DNA of 64,000 bases from Microbacterium sp. TNHR37B (GCF_001620065.1 NZ_LQGV01000001.1:124001-188000), one strand, 5' to 3'. Positions 16,390-25,746 are shown, counted from the stretch's first letter. The notes: generated from the sequence alone by a model not told the origin. Numbers and translations are program-made.

Positions 16390-17921
16390 GCCGGGCGCGC
16401 ACACACATCCCGCGTGTGCTCAGCATCGCGGGAACCGACCCCTCGGGCGGGGCGGGCATCCAGGCCGACCTCAAGAGCATCGCCGCGGCCGGCGGCTATG
16501 GGATGGCGGTCGTGACGGCGCTGGTCGCGCAGAACACGCGCGGTGTGCGTTCGGTGCACACCCCGCCGGTGTCCTTCCTCGTCGAGCAGCTGGACGCGGT
16601 GTCCGACGACGTCGAGATCGACGCGGTCAAGATCGGGATGCTCGGGGGCGCGGAGGTCATCGGTGCCGTCTCGTCCTGGCTCGACCGGGTCCGTCCGCCG
16701 ATCGTGGTGCTCGACCCCGTCATGGTGGCCACGAGCGGCGACCGCCTTCTGGAGAGGGACGCTGAAGACGCCCTCCGCGCGCTGTGCGAACGCGTCGACC
16801 TCGTCACCCCCAACGTGCCGGAGCTCGCCCTCCTCCTGCGGGAATCGCCGGCGCGGACATGGCCCGAGGTGCGGGCCCAGGCCGAGCAGTTGTCGCGCAC
16901 GCTCGGGGTGCGGGTGCTGGCGAAGGGCGGCCACCTCGACGGGCCCGACGCCGTCGATGCGCTCGTGGACGCGAGGATCCAGCCCCCAGACGTGGCCGAG
17001 TACTCCGCCGGGCGCATCGTCACGACCAGCACGCACGGCACGGGATGCTCGCTCTCCTCCGCGATCGCGGCCCGCGTCGCTCGCGATGGGGACTGGAACA
17101 CGGCGGTCGCGGAGTCCAAGCGGTGGCTCCTGGAGAGCGTTCGCGGCGCCGACGCGCTGCACGTGGGGTCGGGGAACGGTCCGGTCCATCACTTCGCGGG
17201 GCTGTGGGAGCGCGGAGGCCTCCGCACTCGTCCGACCCTCGACGAGGTGCGCGAGGAGTGGTGGCGCTCGATCGCCGACATCCGCGCCGACATCGACCGC
17301 CTCCCGTTCGTGCGCGGCCTCGGGGAGGGCACGCTTCCTCGCGCAGCGTTCCTCTGGTATCTCGCGCAGGACGCCCTCTACCTCCGCGACTACGCGCGGC
17401 TGCTGGCGGAGGCGAGCCGGCGGGCGCCGTCGCGTGACGAGCAGGCGTTCTGGGCCCGGAGCGCATCGGGCGCGCTGGACGGCGAGCTGCAGTTGCACGA
17501 CGAGTGGCTTTCCGGGGTCCCGGGCGGCAACGTCGATCCCGCTCCGTCGACCACGGCCTATCTCGACCATCTCCACGCGTCGGCCCGCGAGGGGTATGAC
17601 GTCCTGATCGCCGCGCTCCTTCCGTGCTTCTGGCTGTACCAGGACGTCGGGGTTCGGCTGGAACGGCACTCGCATGCCGCGCACCCGTACGCCTCGTGGC
17701 TGGAGACGTACGCCGATCCGGCCTTCGCCGAAGCGACGGACACCGCCCTGAGATGGGTGACGCGCGCCGCCGCGCGCGCCGACGAGGAACGCCGTCGTCG
17801 AATGGCGGAGGCCTTCCGCGCGTCCGCCGTCCACGAGCGCGAGTTCTTCGCTGCTCCGCTGCGGGAGGCTGGCCCGCACGGGGTCGATTCGCGTCCATCC
17901 CTCAGTAAGTCTACAGTGTAG
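16386..17921 (+). CDS. thiD: ThiD-TenA fusion: HMP(-phosphate) kinase and aminopyrimidine aminohydrolase
   Basis: A 511-residue bifunctional protein. Residues 1-265 are ThiD, which phosphorylates HMP twice: RVLSIAGTDPSGGAGIQADL, VKIGMLGG, VLDPVMVATSGDRLL and the catalytic TSTHGTGCSLSSAIAA. Residues 285-490 are a TenA helical bundle, which hydrolyses aminopyrimidine breakdown products of thiamine: FVRGLGEGTLPRAAFLWYLAQDALYL and ALLPCFWLYQDVG, whose Cys is the expected nucleophile of the Cys-type TenA class. The ATG overlaps the thiE stop. The last codons and TAG lie within a 13-base palindrome that is probably the operator of the next operon. Confidence 0.95.
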   Translation: MSRARTHIPRVLSIAGTDPSGGAGIQADLKSIAAAGGYGMAVVTALVAQNTRGVRSVHTPPVSFLVEQLDAVSDDVEIDAVKIGMLGGAEVIGAVSSWLDRVRPPIVVLDPVMVATSGDRLLERDAEDALRALCERVDLVTPNVPELALLLRESPARTWPEVRAQAEQLSRTLGVRVLAKGGHLDGPDAVDALVDARIQPPDVAEYSAGRIVTTSTHGTGCSLSSAIAARVARDGDWNTAVAESKRWLLESVRGADALHVGSGNGPVHHFAGLWERGGLRTRPTLDEVREEWWRSIADIRADIDRLPFVRGLGEGTLPRAAFLWYLAQDALYLRDYARLLAEASRRAPSRDEQAFWARSASGALDGELQLHDEWLSGVPGGNVDPAPSTTAYLDHLHASAREGYDVLIAALLPCFWLYQDVGVRLERHSHAAHPYASWLETYADPAFAEATDTALRWVTRAAARADEERRRRMAEAFRASAVHEREFFAAPLREAGPHGVDSRPSLSKSTV

Positions 17922-17922
17922 A
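17910..17922. promoter_or_regulatory. Palindromic operator, probably for the TetR regulator at 19683
   Basis: TCTACA-G-TGTAGA is a perfect 13-base palindrome overlapping the thiD-tenA stop codon, 45 bases before the ABC exporter start. It overlaps TAGATA (17919-17924), a possible -10. The downstream operon ends in a TetR gene, and TetR-family repressors commonly bind such palindromes at their own operon's promoter. Confidence 0.55.
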
Positions 17923-17966
17923 TAAATGGGGTCGCGAGAGCCGCGGTCTCGCGACGAAGGAGCAGC

Positions 17967-18935
17967 ATGGGTATGCGAGTGAGCACCGAGAGGAGCGGGC
18001 TCCAGGCGCGGGACATCGCCGTGCGCCGCGGAGGCCGGCGAGTGCTGGGCGCCGCGACGCTCGCCGTCGCCCCCGGCGAGGTCGTGGGCCTTCTCGGGGC
18101 CAACGGCGCGGGAAAGTCCACGTTCATCGAGGTCGCCGCGGGGCTTCGCGTGCCGGACCGTGGATCGGTGACCATCGACGGCATCCCCGTCGGCGACCGG
18201 CGCGCAGCGGCGCGGGTGGGGCTGGCTGCGCAGGACACCGCGGTCTACCCGGTCCTGACCGCGGCGGAGAACCTCGAAGCGGTCGCCCGCCTCTACGGGG
18301 CGCGTCGCGCCGCTTCGCGGCGACGTGTTGCCGAGGTCGTGGAGATGCTCGGCCTCACGGCGCAGGCCACGACCCGCGCCGACCGCCTCAGCGGCGGGCA
18401 ACGCCGGCGCCTGCATGCCGGCATGGCGCTCATTCATCGCCCGTCGGTCCTCTTCCTCGACGAGCCGACGGTCGGATCCGACGTCGAGTCGCGGCGACGG
18501 CTCCTCGATCTCGTCGGCGCGCTCGCCGCCGAGGGGGTCGCCATCGTCTACACGACGCACTACCTCCCCGAGCTCGAGGAGTTGAACGCCCGCATCGCGC
18601 TCCTGCACGACGGGGCCATCCGGTCGCTGGGCACGGTTCGTGAGGTCGTGGACGAATGGGGGAGCGGCCGCGTCGCGCTCCGGCTGCGCAACCCGCAGGA
18701 CGCACCACTGCCGCCCGGATGGCGCCGGGAGGGTGATTCGCTCGTACGAGATGCGCGGGGCAGCGACCTGGCACGTGTGCTCGCGTCGGGCATCGACGGG
18801 CTCGGCGCACATGCGGGCGAGGTCGTCGACGTCCGCGTGGAGCGCTCTTCGCTCGATGTGGCCTACCTCCGGCTCCGTGAGCGGGCCCAGGCGACGGGTC
18901 GCCGCGACGAGGGCGACACGCATGTGGCGGCATAG
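17967..18935 (+). CDS. ABC-2 type exporter, ATP-binding subunit
   Basis: A 322-residue ATPase of the drug/antibiotic exporter (DrrA/CcmA-like) group. Walker A is GANGAGKST (near residue 45), the Q-loop GLAAQDTAVYP, the signature LSGGQRRRLHAGMAL (near residue 140), Walker B VLFLDEPTVGSD and the switch His TTHYLPE. About 80 residues beyond the ATPase core form the regulatory tail typical of DrrA-like proteins. It is followed by its permease with a 14-base overlap and then by a TetR gene, the usual arrangement for an inducible efflux pump. The substrate is unknown. Confidence 0.92.
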   Translation: MGMRVSTERSGLQARDIAVRRGGRRVLGAATLAVAPGEVVGLLGANGAGKSTFIEVAAGLRVPDRGSVTIDGIPVGDRRAAARVGLAAQDTAVYPVLTAAENLEAVARLYGARRAASRRRVAEVVEMLGLTAQATTRADRLSGGQRRRLHAGMALIHRPSVLFLDEPTVGSDVESRRRLLDLVGALAAEGVAIVYTTHYLPELEELNARIALLHDGAIRSLGTVREVVDEWGSGRVALRLRNPQDAPLPPGWRREGDSLVRDARGSDLARVLASGIDGLGAHAGEVVDVRVERSSLDVAYLRLRERAQATGRRDEGDTHVAA

Positions 18936-19683
18936 CGTCGCCGTCGCCGCCATCGACGCGCGGATCCTCTGGAAGGATCCCGCTCCGGTGGCCGTCATGA
19001 TCGTCCTGCCGCTCCTGTTCGTTCCCTTCTTCGCCCCGGGCGCGAGTGCGCAGCTGGCGACTGCGGGACGGGTCGGCGTCGACGGGGCCGCGTACGCCGT
19101 GCCGAGTCTCGCGGTGCTGTTCGCGCTGCTGTGCGTGCAGCAGGTCATCGGTGCGCTTTACCGGGATCGGCAGTGGCGCACCTGGGATCGCCTCCGCGCC
19201 TCGCCCGCGCCGCGGTCCGCGATTCTCGTCGGCAAATCGCTGACCGCGCTCGCGGCGCAGGCGGCGCAACTGCTCGTCGTGCTCGGCGGGGGCGCGGTGC
19301 TGTTCGGGTTCCGTCCGCGCGGCGATGTGCCGGCCCTGATCCTCGTGGCCGTTCTGTTCGCGACGGTGATGGTCGCCCTCGGCCTCGTGCTGTTCTCCCT
19401 GTTCCGCTCGGATGTGCATGCTCTCGTCGTCTGCAATATCGTGGCGATGGTGATGGCGGGTCTCGGCGGTGCATTCGGTCCCGTCACCGGTCTTCCCGCG
19501 GCGATGCAGAGCGCCGCCCTCGCCTCGCCGGCGTACTGGGCGATCGATGCCATGACCTCTCTCAGCCTCGATGGCGCGGGCGTGGTCGACGTCCTGCCGG
19601 CGGTGGCGATTCTGATGCTGTGGACGGTGGGGCTCGTCGCGTTCGCGGCGCTTCGGCTTCGCCGTCGCCGGGAAGGCTCCTGA
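18922..19683 (+). CDS. ABC-2 type exporter, permease subunit
   Basis: A 253-residue membrane protein with six hydrophobic segments, beginning MWRHSVAVAAIDARILWKDP, the usual cytoplasmic start of DrrB-like permeases, and containing RDRQWRTWDRLRASPAPRSA, the coupling-helix region that contacts the ATPase. The ATG lies 14 bases inside the ATPase gene. Its stop shares bases with the start of the TetR gene (TGATG). Confidence 0.88.
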   Translation: MWRHSVAVAAIDARILWKDPAPVAVMIVLPLLFVPFFAPGASAQLATAGRVGVDGAAYAVPSLAVLFALLCVQQVIGALYRDRQWRTWDRLRASPAPRSAILVGKSLTALAAQAAQLLVVLGGGAVLFGFRPRGDVPALILVAVLFATVMVALGLVLFSLFRSDVHALVVCNIVAMVMAGLGGAFGPVTGLPAAMQSAALASPAYWAIDAMTSLSLDGAGVVDVLPAVAILMLWTVGLVAFAALRLRRRREGS

Positions 19684-20345
19684 TGTCGCCGCGACCGGCG
19701 CGGTTCACGCGCGAGGATGCCGTCTCGGCCGCGTTCGCCCTCGCCTCTGCGCACGGCGCCGAGCACGTGACGATGCGTCGCGTCGCGGGGGAGCTCGGGG
19801 TCGACCCCATGGCGCTCTACCGCCACTTCTCTGCGCGCGACGAGCTCATGGCGGCAATCGCCGATCGTTTCTGGGAGCGGCTGGAGCTGCCGGAGGAGTC
19901 CGCGTCGGCGTCGTGGCAGGACTACGCCCACGCCCTCATGGCAGGCCTCCGCGCCCAGCTGGGACGAGATCCCGGGGTGATCCCGATCGTGGCGACCCAT
20001 CCGATCGGCTCCGCGGCGGCCCTCGCGGCGGCTGACGGGGCTGTGGGTGCCCTGCTGCGGACGGGGGCCCCGGTGCACCCCGCGCTCGGCGACCTCGTGA
20101 ACGTGCTGGTCATGCTCACCGTGGCCTCGGCGCTGGGCGAGTTCGCCCCCCGCGCCGGATCGCCGCCCGTCGATGCGGCGGCGGAGCGGGACGGGTCGCC
20201 CTCGGACGCCGCTGAGGGAGAGGTCGCGATGGCCTCTCTTCCCCATCTCGGCGCGTTGATGGCGGCGGGTTGGCAGGCGTCGCACGAGAGACAGTTCGAC
20301 GCCGCGATCCGGGCCGTGTTGGCGGGCTGGACATGGCAGCCCTGA
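19683..20345 (+). CDS. TetR-family repressor of the upstream exporter
   Basis: A 220-residue regulator. The helix-turn-helix is in FTREDAVSAAFALASAHGAE followed by VTMRRVAGELGVDPMALYRHF, and the C-terminal 150 residues are the variable ligand-binding part (TetR_C type). The start is coupled to the permease stop, so the repressor is made with the pump it most likely controls. The palindrome at 17910-17922 is the best candidate operator. Confidence 0.9.
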   Translation: MSPRPARFTREDAVSAAFALASAHGAEHVTMRRVAGELGVDPMALYRHFSARDELMAAIADRFWERLELPEESASASWQDYAHALMAGLRAQLGRDPGVIPIVATHPIGSAAALAAADGAVGALLRTGAPVHPALGDLVNVLVMLTVASALGEFAPRAGSPPVDAAAERDGSPSDAAEGEVAMASLPHLGALMAAGWQASHERQFDAAIRAVLAGWTWQP

Positions 20346-20370
20346 CGACCCTGAAGAAAGGACGACGCGC

Positions 20371-21036
20371 ATGAGGACGCTCTACATCGTCACCCACCCC
20401 GAGGCCACTCATCATGTCGAGGGGCGCGTCGGGGGCTGGTACGACTCCGAGCTCACCCCGACCGGGCTCGGTCACGCCGAGGCGGTGGCGCGCCGGCTGG
20501 CGGAGCGGATCCCGCAGGGTGCGGGCGTTCAGCTCTACACGTCCGACCTGCGTCGCACCGCGCAGACCGCGGAGGCGATCGGTCGTCGTCTCGGCGTCGC
20601 GGCGATCGAGGACGCGCGCCTCCGGGAGAAGTCCTACGGCGTCGCCGAGGGCCGGCCCCAGTCCTGGCTGGACGAGCGCTTCGTCACCCCTCCGCCGCAC
20701 GGCGAGCGGCTGGAGCACGACGAAGGGATCGACGGCGCGGAGACCATGGCGCACTTCGGCACGCGTGTGTACGCCGCAATGGACGACATCCTCGCGTCTC
20801 CGAGTGAGCACCAGATCGTCTCCACGCACGGCGGCGCGCTGACGTTCGTGGCCGCGGCCTTCCTGCGGCTTCCGCTCGAGGGCCTGCAGTACTTCCGGCT
20901 GCGCGCCCAACCGGGCGGGATTACGGTGCTGCAGGAGGACGACCACTTCCACAACCGCTCCCTGCGAGAGCTGAGCGACACGACCCACCTCTCCCCGCTT
21001 TCCGCCCCCCGAGCGTCCATGACGCGCCGGGTCTGA
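20371..21036 (+). CDS. Histidine phosphatase superfamily protein with an atypical RHG motif
   Basis: A 221-residue phosphoglycerate-mutase-like protein. The catalytic core is recognisable: YIVTHPEATHHVEGRVGGWYDS at the N-terminus, LTPTGLGHAEAVARRL, YTSDLRRTAQTAEAI, an acidic LREKSYGVAEGRP, and the second His in IVSTHGGALTF (about residue 153). The usual R-H-G/A triad reads T-H-P, so the phospho-accepting His is present but the Arg beside it is replaced by Thr. It may still be a phosphatase or may have changed substrate. The ATG follows GAAGAAAGGACGACGC, a reasonable ribosome binding site. Confidence 0.85.
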   Translation: MRTLYIVTHPEATHHVEGRVGGWYDSELTPTGLGHAEAVARRLAERIPQGAGVQLYTSDLRRTAQTAEAIGRRLGVAAIEDARLREKSYGVAEGRPQSWLDERFVTPPPHGERLEHDEGIDGAETMAHFGTRVYAAMDDILASPSEHQIVSTHGGALTFVAAAFLRLPLEGLQYFRLRAQPGGITVLQEDDHFHNRSLRELSDTTHLSPLSAPRASMTRRV

Positions 21037-21076
21037 CAGGCCCGAGTCGGCGCGTCGTGGACACTCACTGGAGGGT

Positions 21077-21511
21077 TTAGGCGGTGGCCTCGTCCAGGGC
21101 GGCGTCGAGCTCGGCGAGGATCTCCGCACACCGGGCGACGTCTTCCGGCGTCCCGGCGAGCTCGAACTCGAAGAGAATGGGTCGACCGGACCGTGCCGCC
21201 AGCCGTCGCGCGGCCGCTTGGTAGTAGACGCCGAAGTTGCGGTTGCCGGATCCGATGATGCCGATGAGGCGTCGCCGGTTCATGGGGGAGCGGAGGAACG
21301 AGCGCACTCCCGCCGGGAGGGTGACCTCGTTGGCGTTGCCCGCTTTGTATGACGGCGTGAGCAGCACCCACGGCCCGGGAACCTCCGTGCGCCGCACCGG
21401 CGCGTGAGCGAGGTTGAACACGTCGCGCCCGTCGAGGCGGGAGAGGGCCTCAGCGAAGCGGCCGGTGAGGTTCGACACCGAGGAGTAGTAGTAGAGCGGC
21501 ACCTTCGGCAT
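21077..21511 (-). CDS. nrdI: NrdI-like flavodoxin
   Basis: A 144-residue flavodoxin of the NrdI family, which generates the oxidant for the manganese cofactor of class Ib ribonucleotide reductase. Family marks are YYYSSVSNLTGRFAEAL (FMN phosphate loop), VLLTPSYKAG, the diagnostic GIIGSGNRNFGVYYQAAARRL and FEFELAGTPEDV. The ATG at 21511 is chosen because the FMN loop begins six residues later. The usual partners nrdH, nrdE and nrdF are not adjacent; they may lie elsewhere in the genome, or this copy may have a different redox partner. Confidence 0.85.
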   Translation of the reverse strand: MPKVPLYYYSSVSNLTGRFAEALSRLDGRDVFNLAHAPVRRTEVPGPWVLLTPSYKAGNANEVTLPAGVRSFLRSPMNRRRLIGIIGSGNRNFGVYYQAAARRLAARSGRPILFEFELAGTPEDVARCAEILAELDAALDEATA

Positions 21512-21606
21512 GGCTCCAGTGTGGGCCGGAGCCGCCGCTCTCCGCCGGTCGAATCGACGTGACAAAGCGCGGATCACCGCGGCGCGGCATATTCACGGCG
21601 CGAACC

Positions 21607-21635
21607 TTGTGTGGTCAGACCACAGGGTGCATAAT
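21607..21635 (+). promoter_or_regulatory. adhE promoter with an embedded 15-base palindrome
   Basis: TTGTGT (21607-21612) and CATAAT (21630-21635) are separated by exactly 17 bases, a good sigma-70-type promoter for this genome. Between them TGTGGTC-A-GACCACA (21610-21624) is a perfect palindrome whose core TGGTCAGACCA fits the TGGTNNNACCA consensus of FadR/PdhR-type GntR regulators. A protein bound here would cover the -35 and spacer, so repression is likely. The leader to the adhE ATG is about 75 bases. Confidence 0.65.
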
Positions 21636-21716
21636 GAGAGGACAAGGGCGGGGAACGATCCCGACCCGAACCAGCAAGGGTGCGGATCCTGCATCCGTGC
21701 CGGGTAGGAGAACCCA

Positions 21717-24425
21717 ATGTCCACGTCGATCGATGCTCTGGTCGAACGCGCTCAGGTCGCTCTCGCGGAGTACGCATCATTCACGCAGGAGCAGGTCGAC
21801 CACATCGTCCGTAAGGCGTCTGTGGCCGCGCTGCACCACCACGGTGATCTCGCGGTGCTCGCGGTGGAGGAGACCGGCCGCGGCCTGTTCGAAGACAAGG
21901 CCGTGAAGAACATGTTCGCGTGCGAGCACGTGACGAACTCGATCATCAACCAGAAGACGGTCGGGGTGATCTCCCACGACGAACTCACCGGGATCACCGA
22001 GATCGCCGACCCCGTGGGCGTCATCTGCGCGCTCACCCCGGTCACCAACCCGACCTCCACCGCCATCTTCAAGTCGCTCATCGCCCTGAAGACCCGCAAC
22101 CCGATCGTGTTCGGATTCCACCCCTCGGCGCAGAAGTGCTCCGTCGCCGCGGCCCGCATCGTCCGCGATGCAGCGGTCGCCGCCGGCGCCCCCGCCGACT
22201 GCATCCAGTGGATCGAAGAGCCCTCCATGGAGGCCTCCGGGGCCCTCATGAACCACCCCGGTGTTGCCCTCATCCTCGCCACCGGCGGTAACGCGATGGT
22301 CCGCGCCGCTTACTCCTGCGGCAAGCCGGCTCTCGGCGTCGGCGCGGGCAACGTCCCGGCGTTCATCGAGCGCACGGCGAAGGTCGGTCGCGCCGTCAAC
22401 GACATCGTCCTGTCCAAGTCGTTCGACATGGGCATGGTGTGCGCCAGTGAGCAGGCGGTCATCCTCGACGAGCCGATCGCCGAGGAGGCTCTGGCCGAGT
22501 TCGAGCGTCTGCACGCCTACCGTGCGACCCCGGCGGAGAAGACGATGCTCGAGGAGTTCATCTTCGGTGTCGCGGCCGGGAGCGAGAACTGCGCGGGTGC
22601 GAAGCTCAATCCGACCGTCGTCGGCCAATCGCCGCAGTGGATCGCCGAGAAGGCGGGCTTCACGGTTCCGGAGGACACGTCGATCATCCTCGCCGACGTC
22701 ACCGGTGTCGGGCCGCACGAGCCGCTGACCCGCGAGAAGCTGGCTCCCGTGCTCGCCGTCCTGCGCGCCGCCACCCCCGACGAGGGCATCGACCTGGCCC
22801 GCCAGATGGTCGATTTCGACGGCCTCGGGCACTCGGGTGCGATCCACTCCAACGACCAGGCGGTCATCGCGAAGTTCGGCGAGGTGGTCCGGGCCGTCCG
22901 CATCATCGAGAACAGCCCCTCGGCCCTGGGTGGCATCGGTGACATCTACAACGCCTTCATGCCCTCCCTCACGCTGGGCTGCGGCTCCTACGGCCACAAC
23001 TCGGTCTCCAACAACGTCTCGGCGGTGAACCTCTTGAACGTCAAGCGCATCGGTCGTCGCAACAACAACCTGCAGTGGTTCAAGGTGCCGGCCAAGACCT
23101 ACTTCGAGCCGAACGCCATCCGCTACCTCGCCGACATGCGGGGCCTCGAGCGGGTGACGATCGTCACCGACGAGACCATGACCAAGCTCGGCTACGTCGA
23201 CAAGATCATGGACGTGCTGAACCGCCGCGAGAACCGCGTGCAGGTGCAGCTGCTCAACCAGGTGCGTCCCGAGCCGAAGGTCTCCGAGGTCCGGGCGGGT
23301 GCCGAGCAGATGCGTCAGTTCCAGCCCGACACGATCATCGCCCTGGGTGGCGGGTCGCCGATGGATGCGTCGAAGGTCATGTGGCTGCTCTACGAGAACC
23401 CCGAAGTGGAGTTCTCCGACATGTGCGAGAAGTTCTTCGACGTCCGCAAGCGTGCGTTCAAGTTCCCCGAGCTCGGCAAGCTCGCGAAGCTCGTCTGCAT
23501 CCCGACGACGTCCGGCACCGGCTCGGAGATGACGCCGTTCGCGGTGATCACCGACGACGAGACCGGGATGAAGTACCCGCTCGCCGACTACGCCCTCACC
23601 CCGTCGGTCGCCATCATCGACCCCGAGCTGACGAAGGTGCTCCCGGGCTTCCTCGTCGCCGACGCCGGGTTCGACGCGCTGACCCACGCCACCGAGGCGT
23701 ACGTGTCGGTCTACGCGAACGACTACACCGACGGGCTCTGCCTCCACGCCATCAAGCTCATCTTCGAGAACATCGAGCTGAGCGCGAAGGCGCAGCCGAA
23801 CTCCACCGACGCCGCCGAGCTGAGGGCCCGCGAGAAGATGCACAACGCGGCATCCATCTCGGGCATGGCGTTCGGCAACGCGTTCCTCGGGATCGTCCAC
23901 GCGATGGCTCACGTCACCGGCGCGACGTATCACCTGGTCCACGGGCGGACGAACGCGGTCTACCTGCCGCACGTCATCCGCTACAACGGTCGGGTGCCCT
24001 CCAAGCTCACCAGCTGGCCGAAGTACGAGCGCTACGTCGCTCCGGAGCGTTTCCAGGAGATCGCCGCCCACTTGGGCCTTCCGGCTTCGACGCCGGAGGA
24101 GGGCGTGGAGAGCTACGCCCGGGCCGTCGAGGCGCTGCGCGACCGCGTCGGGATCGAGCGTTCGTTCCAGCAGCAGGGCGTCGACGAGACCGCGTTCATC
24201 GCCGGCCTTCACGACCTCGCCATGGCCGCCTACCGCGACCAGTGCGCTCCCGCCAACCCGCGGATGCCGATGATCGAGGACATGAAGACGCTCATGGAGG
24301 CCGCCTACTACGGCACGTCGTTCGACGAGGTGCGGGCCCAGCGCAAGGGCACCCACGCCGAGAGCGAGGCCGTGACCGGCACCGTCAAGACGGTCAAGAA
24401 GGGCCGCTCGAAGACCACCGCCTGA
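21717..24425 (+). CDS. adhE: Bifunctional acetaldehyde-CoA/alcohol dehydrogenase AdhE
   Basis: A 902-residue full-length AdhE, which reduces acetyl-CoA to acetaldehyde and on to ethanol, or runs in reverse. Residues 1-440 are the aldehyde dehydrogenase half with the catalytic Cys in [13 protein letters not shown] (near residue 242). Residues 455-870 are the iron-type alcohol dehydrogenase half: NAD-binding [13 protein letters not shown], metal-binding Asp and His in [14 protein letters not shown] and [17 protein letters not shown]. Length matches the E. coli enzyme (891). A Lys-rich tail ends it. It stands alone with its own promoter and a strong terminator, and suggests fermentative or microaerobic ability in an otherwise aerobic group. 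Confidence 0.96.
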   Translation: MSTSIDALVERAQVALAEYASFTQEQVDHIVRKASVAALHHHGDLAVLAVEETGRGLFEDKAVKNMFACEHVTNSIINQKTVGVISHDELTGITEIADPVGVICALTPVTNPTSTAIFKSLIALKTRNPIVFGFHPSAQKCSVAAARIVRDAAVAAGAPADCIQWIEEPSMEASGALMNHPGVALILATGGNAMVRAAYSCGKPALGVGAGNVPAFIERTAKVGRAVNDIVLSKSFDMGMVCASEQAVILDEPIAEEALAEFERLHAYRATPAEKTMLEEFIFGVAAGSENCAGAKLNPTVVGQSPQWIAEKAGFTVPEDTSIILADVTGVGPHEPLTREKLAPVLAVLRAATPDEGIDLARQMVDFDGLGHSGAIHSNDQAVIAKFGEVVRAVRIIENSPSALGGIGDIYNAFMPSLTLGCGSYGHNSVSNNVSAVNLLNVKRIGRRNNNLQWFKVPAKTYFEPNAIRYLADMRGLERVTIVTDETMTKLGYVDKIMDVLNRRENRVQVQLLNQVRPEPKVSEVRAGAEQMRQFQPDTIIALGGGSPMDASKVMWLLYENPEVEFSDMCEKFFDVRKRAFKFPELGKLAKLVCIPTTSGTGSEMTPFAVITDDETGMKYPLADYALTPSVAIIDPELTKVLPGFLVADAGFDALTHATEAYVSVYANDYTDGLCLHAIKLIFENIELSAKAQPNSTDAAELRAREKMHNAASISGMAFGNAFLGIVHAMAHVTGATYHLVHGRTNAVYLPHVIRYNGRVPSKLTSWPKYERYVAPERFQEIAAHLGLPASTPEEGVESYARAVEALRDRVGIERSFQQQGVDETAFIAGLHDLAMAAYRDQCAPANPRMPMIEDMKTLMEAAYYGTSFDEVRAQRKGTHAESEAVTGTVKTVKKGRSKTTA

Positions 24426-24434
24426 TCGGACGGG

Positions 24435-24474
24435 CCACTGCGGGGCCGGGGGAGCATACCCGGCCCCGCAGTGG
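24435..24474. terminator. Strong hairpin after adhE
   Basis: CCACTGCGGGGCCGGG (24435-24450) pairs perfectly with CCCGGCCCCGCAGTGG (24459-24474) around an eight-base loop. It has a 16-base-pair GC-rich stem but no T-run, the usual form of intrinsic terminators in high-GC actinobacteria. Confidence 0.85.
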
Positions 24475-24620
24475 TGCGCCCAGACCGGTGAGCCCGTGCG
24501 CGTCGGGGGCGGCCGCGCCTTTCCTCCCCAGTCGGACTATCGCCGCAGCTCTCCACAGAATTCCGTCTGATCTGCGGTTTCTCGCCGCCGGTGTCAGTGA
24601 CCGCGAAGAGGATGGAGGGC

Positions 24621-25555
24621 ATGGCGAATGAAGCGACGGTTGCTCCAAGAGACGCGCGGGCGCGCGTCGGGGCACTCGTCGATGCCCTTGCCGACACCCG
24701 TCGCCGTCGGGCTGCGCTCGACGCCGAGGAGGTCGTCCTCCTCGCGGAGGCCGTCCCGGTAGCGCAGGAGCAGAGCGACGCCCCCGGCGCGTCCTCCGTG
24801 CGTGATATCCCGCTGCGGTCGCTCTGCGCACAGATCGGCGCGATGTGGCGCGTTTCGGATCGGACGGTGCAACGCCGTATGTCCGACGCGGTGGTGCTGA
24901 CGGCGGAGTTTCCTCTCACCCTCGTCGCGCTCGAGGCGGGGGAGATCTCGCGGGCGCATGCCGTGGTGATCGTTGAGGCGGGGCTTCCCCTCAACGACGA
25001 CGACACCCGCGGGCGTTATGAGCGATCGGTTCTGGAGATCGCCCGACGCGAGACACCCGGGCGCACCCAGCCCGCCGCGCGGGCTTTCGCTGCGCGTGTC
25101 CACCCGATTTCGATCGACACGCGCCACGCGGTGGCCGCGGCGACCAGAGACGTCCTGGTGCGAGATCTCCCCGACGGTGTGGCGGAACTCATCGCCGCGC
25201 TGCCCGCCTACCTGGCCCACGGGGTCCGTGACCGTCTCGACGGGCTCGCGCGACGCGAGATCGCCGCGCGCGCCGCCGAGGGTGCGGCGCACGACAGGGG
25301 CAGCGGCGCTGCCCTCCTCGACGACGACGTCGCGCCCGACACCCGCGGGATCGGGCAGCTCCGTGCCGACGCCTTCGCCGACCTGCTGCTGACCGGCCAT
25401 GCGACTTCCGAGATCTCCCACGCCTCCGTTCCCGAGGCCGACGCCATCGTCGCGCACGTGCAGCTCACCGTCGCCGTTCTGACGGCGCCGCCTCCACAGA
25501 CGGCCACCGCCTGGTGCTCGAGCTGGTGGAGCGTCGCGAGGCGGTGTCGTTGTGA
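24621..25555 (+). pseudogene. N-terminal half of a DUF222/HNH (13E12-type) protein, cut off by the island
   Basis: About 290 residues match the DUF222 part of the actinobacterial DUF222-HNH family: RSLCAQIGAMWRVSDRTVQ, LEAGEISRAHAVVIVEAG, RDLPDGVAELIAALPA and QLRADAFADLLLTGH, ending in IVAHVQLTVAVLTA at 25487. The HNH half that should follow is found only at 29437. After 25488 codon-like sequence continues in another frame (HRLVLELVERREAVSL) and stops at TGA 25553-25555, so a frameshift may also be present. The ATG at 24621 has GGAGGG just upstream. Intact relatives are thought to be mobile-intron-like or DNA-processing nucleases; this one cannot be active. Confidence 0.75.
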
Positions 25556-25563
25556 CTCGCCCT

Positions 25564-25746
25564 CTACCCAGCGTTCCGCCCCGCGATCATGGTGATGGTC
25601 TTCACAGCGTGCTCAACGATCGCATTTTCAAGGTCCGTGCTTGTGACGCCTCTTGCTTTGATCGCATCGGTCTCGGCGAGGAAACCGGCCGCATTTGGGT
25701 TGGCGACGACGTAGGGGGCGAGGCGTCGAGCATGGCTTTCGGTCAT
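25564..25746 (-). CDS. Small hypothetical protein at the left edge of the island
   Basis: A 60-residue, mostly helical protein beginning MTESHARRLAPYVVANPN and ending in TITMIAGRNAG. No family is recognised. A longer version from a GTG at 25788 is possible; neither start has a clear ribosome binding site. Its TAG stop lies within the octamer that marks the left island edge, so the insertion may have altered its 3' end. Confidence 0.45.
   Translation of the reverse strand: MTESHARRLAPYVVANPNAAGFLAETDAIKARGVTSTDLENAIVEHAVKTITMIAGRNAG

Noticed and set aside
16131..19148. Open frame of about 1000 codons antisense to the thiamine and exporter genes
   Set aside because: It crosses several well-supported genes on the other strand and has no recognisable domain.
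21610..21624. CRP/GlxR-type site (TGTG...CACA) at adhE
   Set aside because: The half-sites are seven bases apart, not the eight required; the odd symmetry fits a GntR site better.
21777..24356. Open frame of about 860 codons antisense to adhE
   Set aside because: It is a mirror of the strong codon bias of adhE in high-GC DNA; its product is a low-complexity Val/Asp/Arg/Leu string without any domain.
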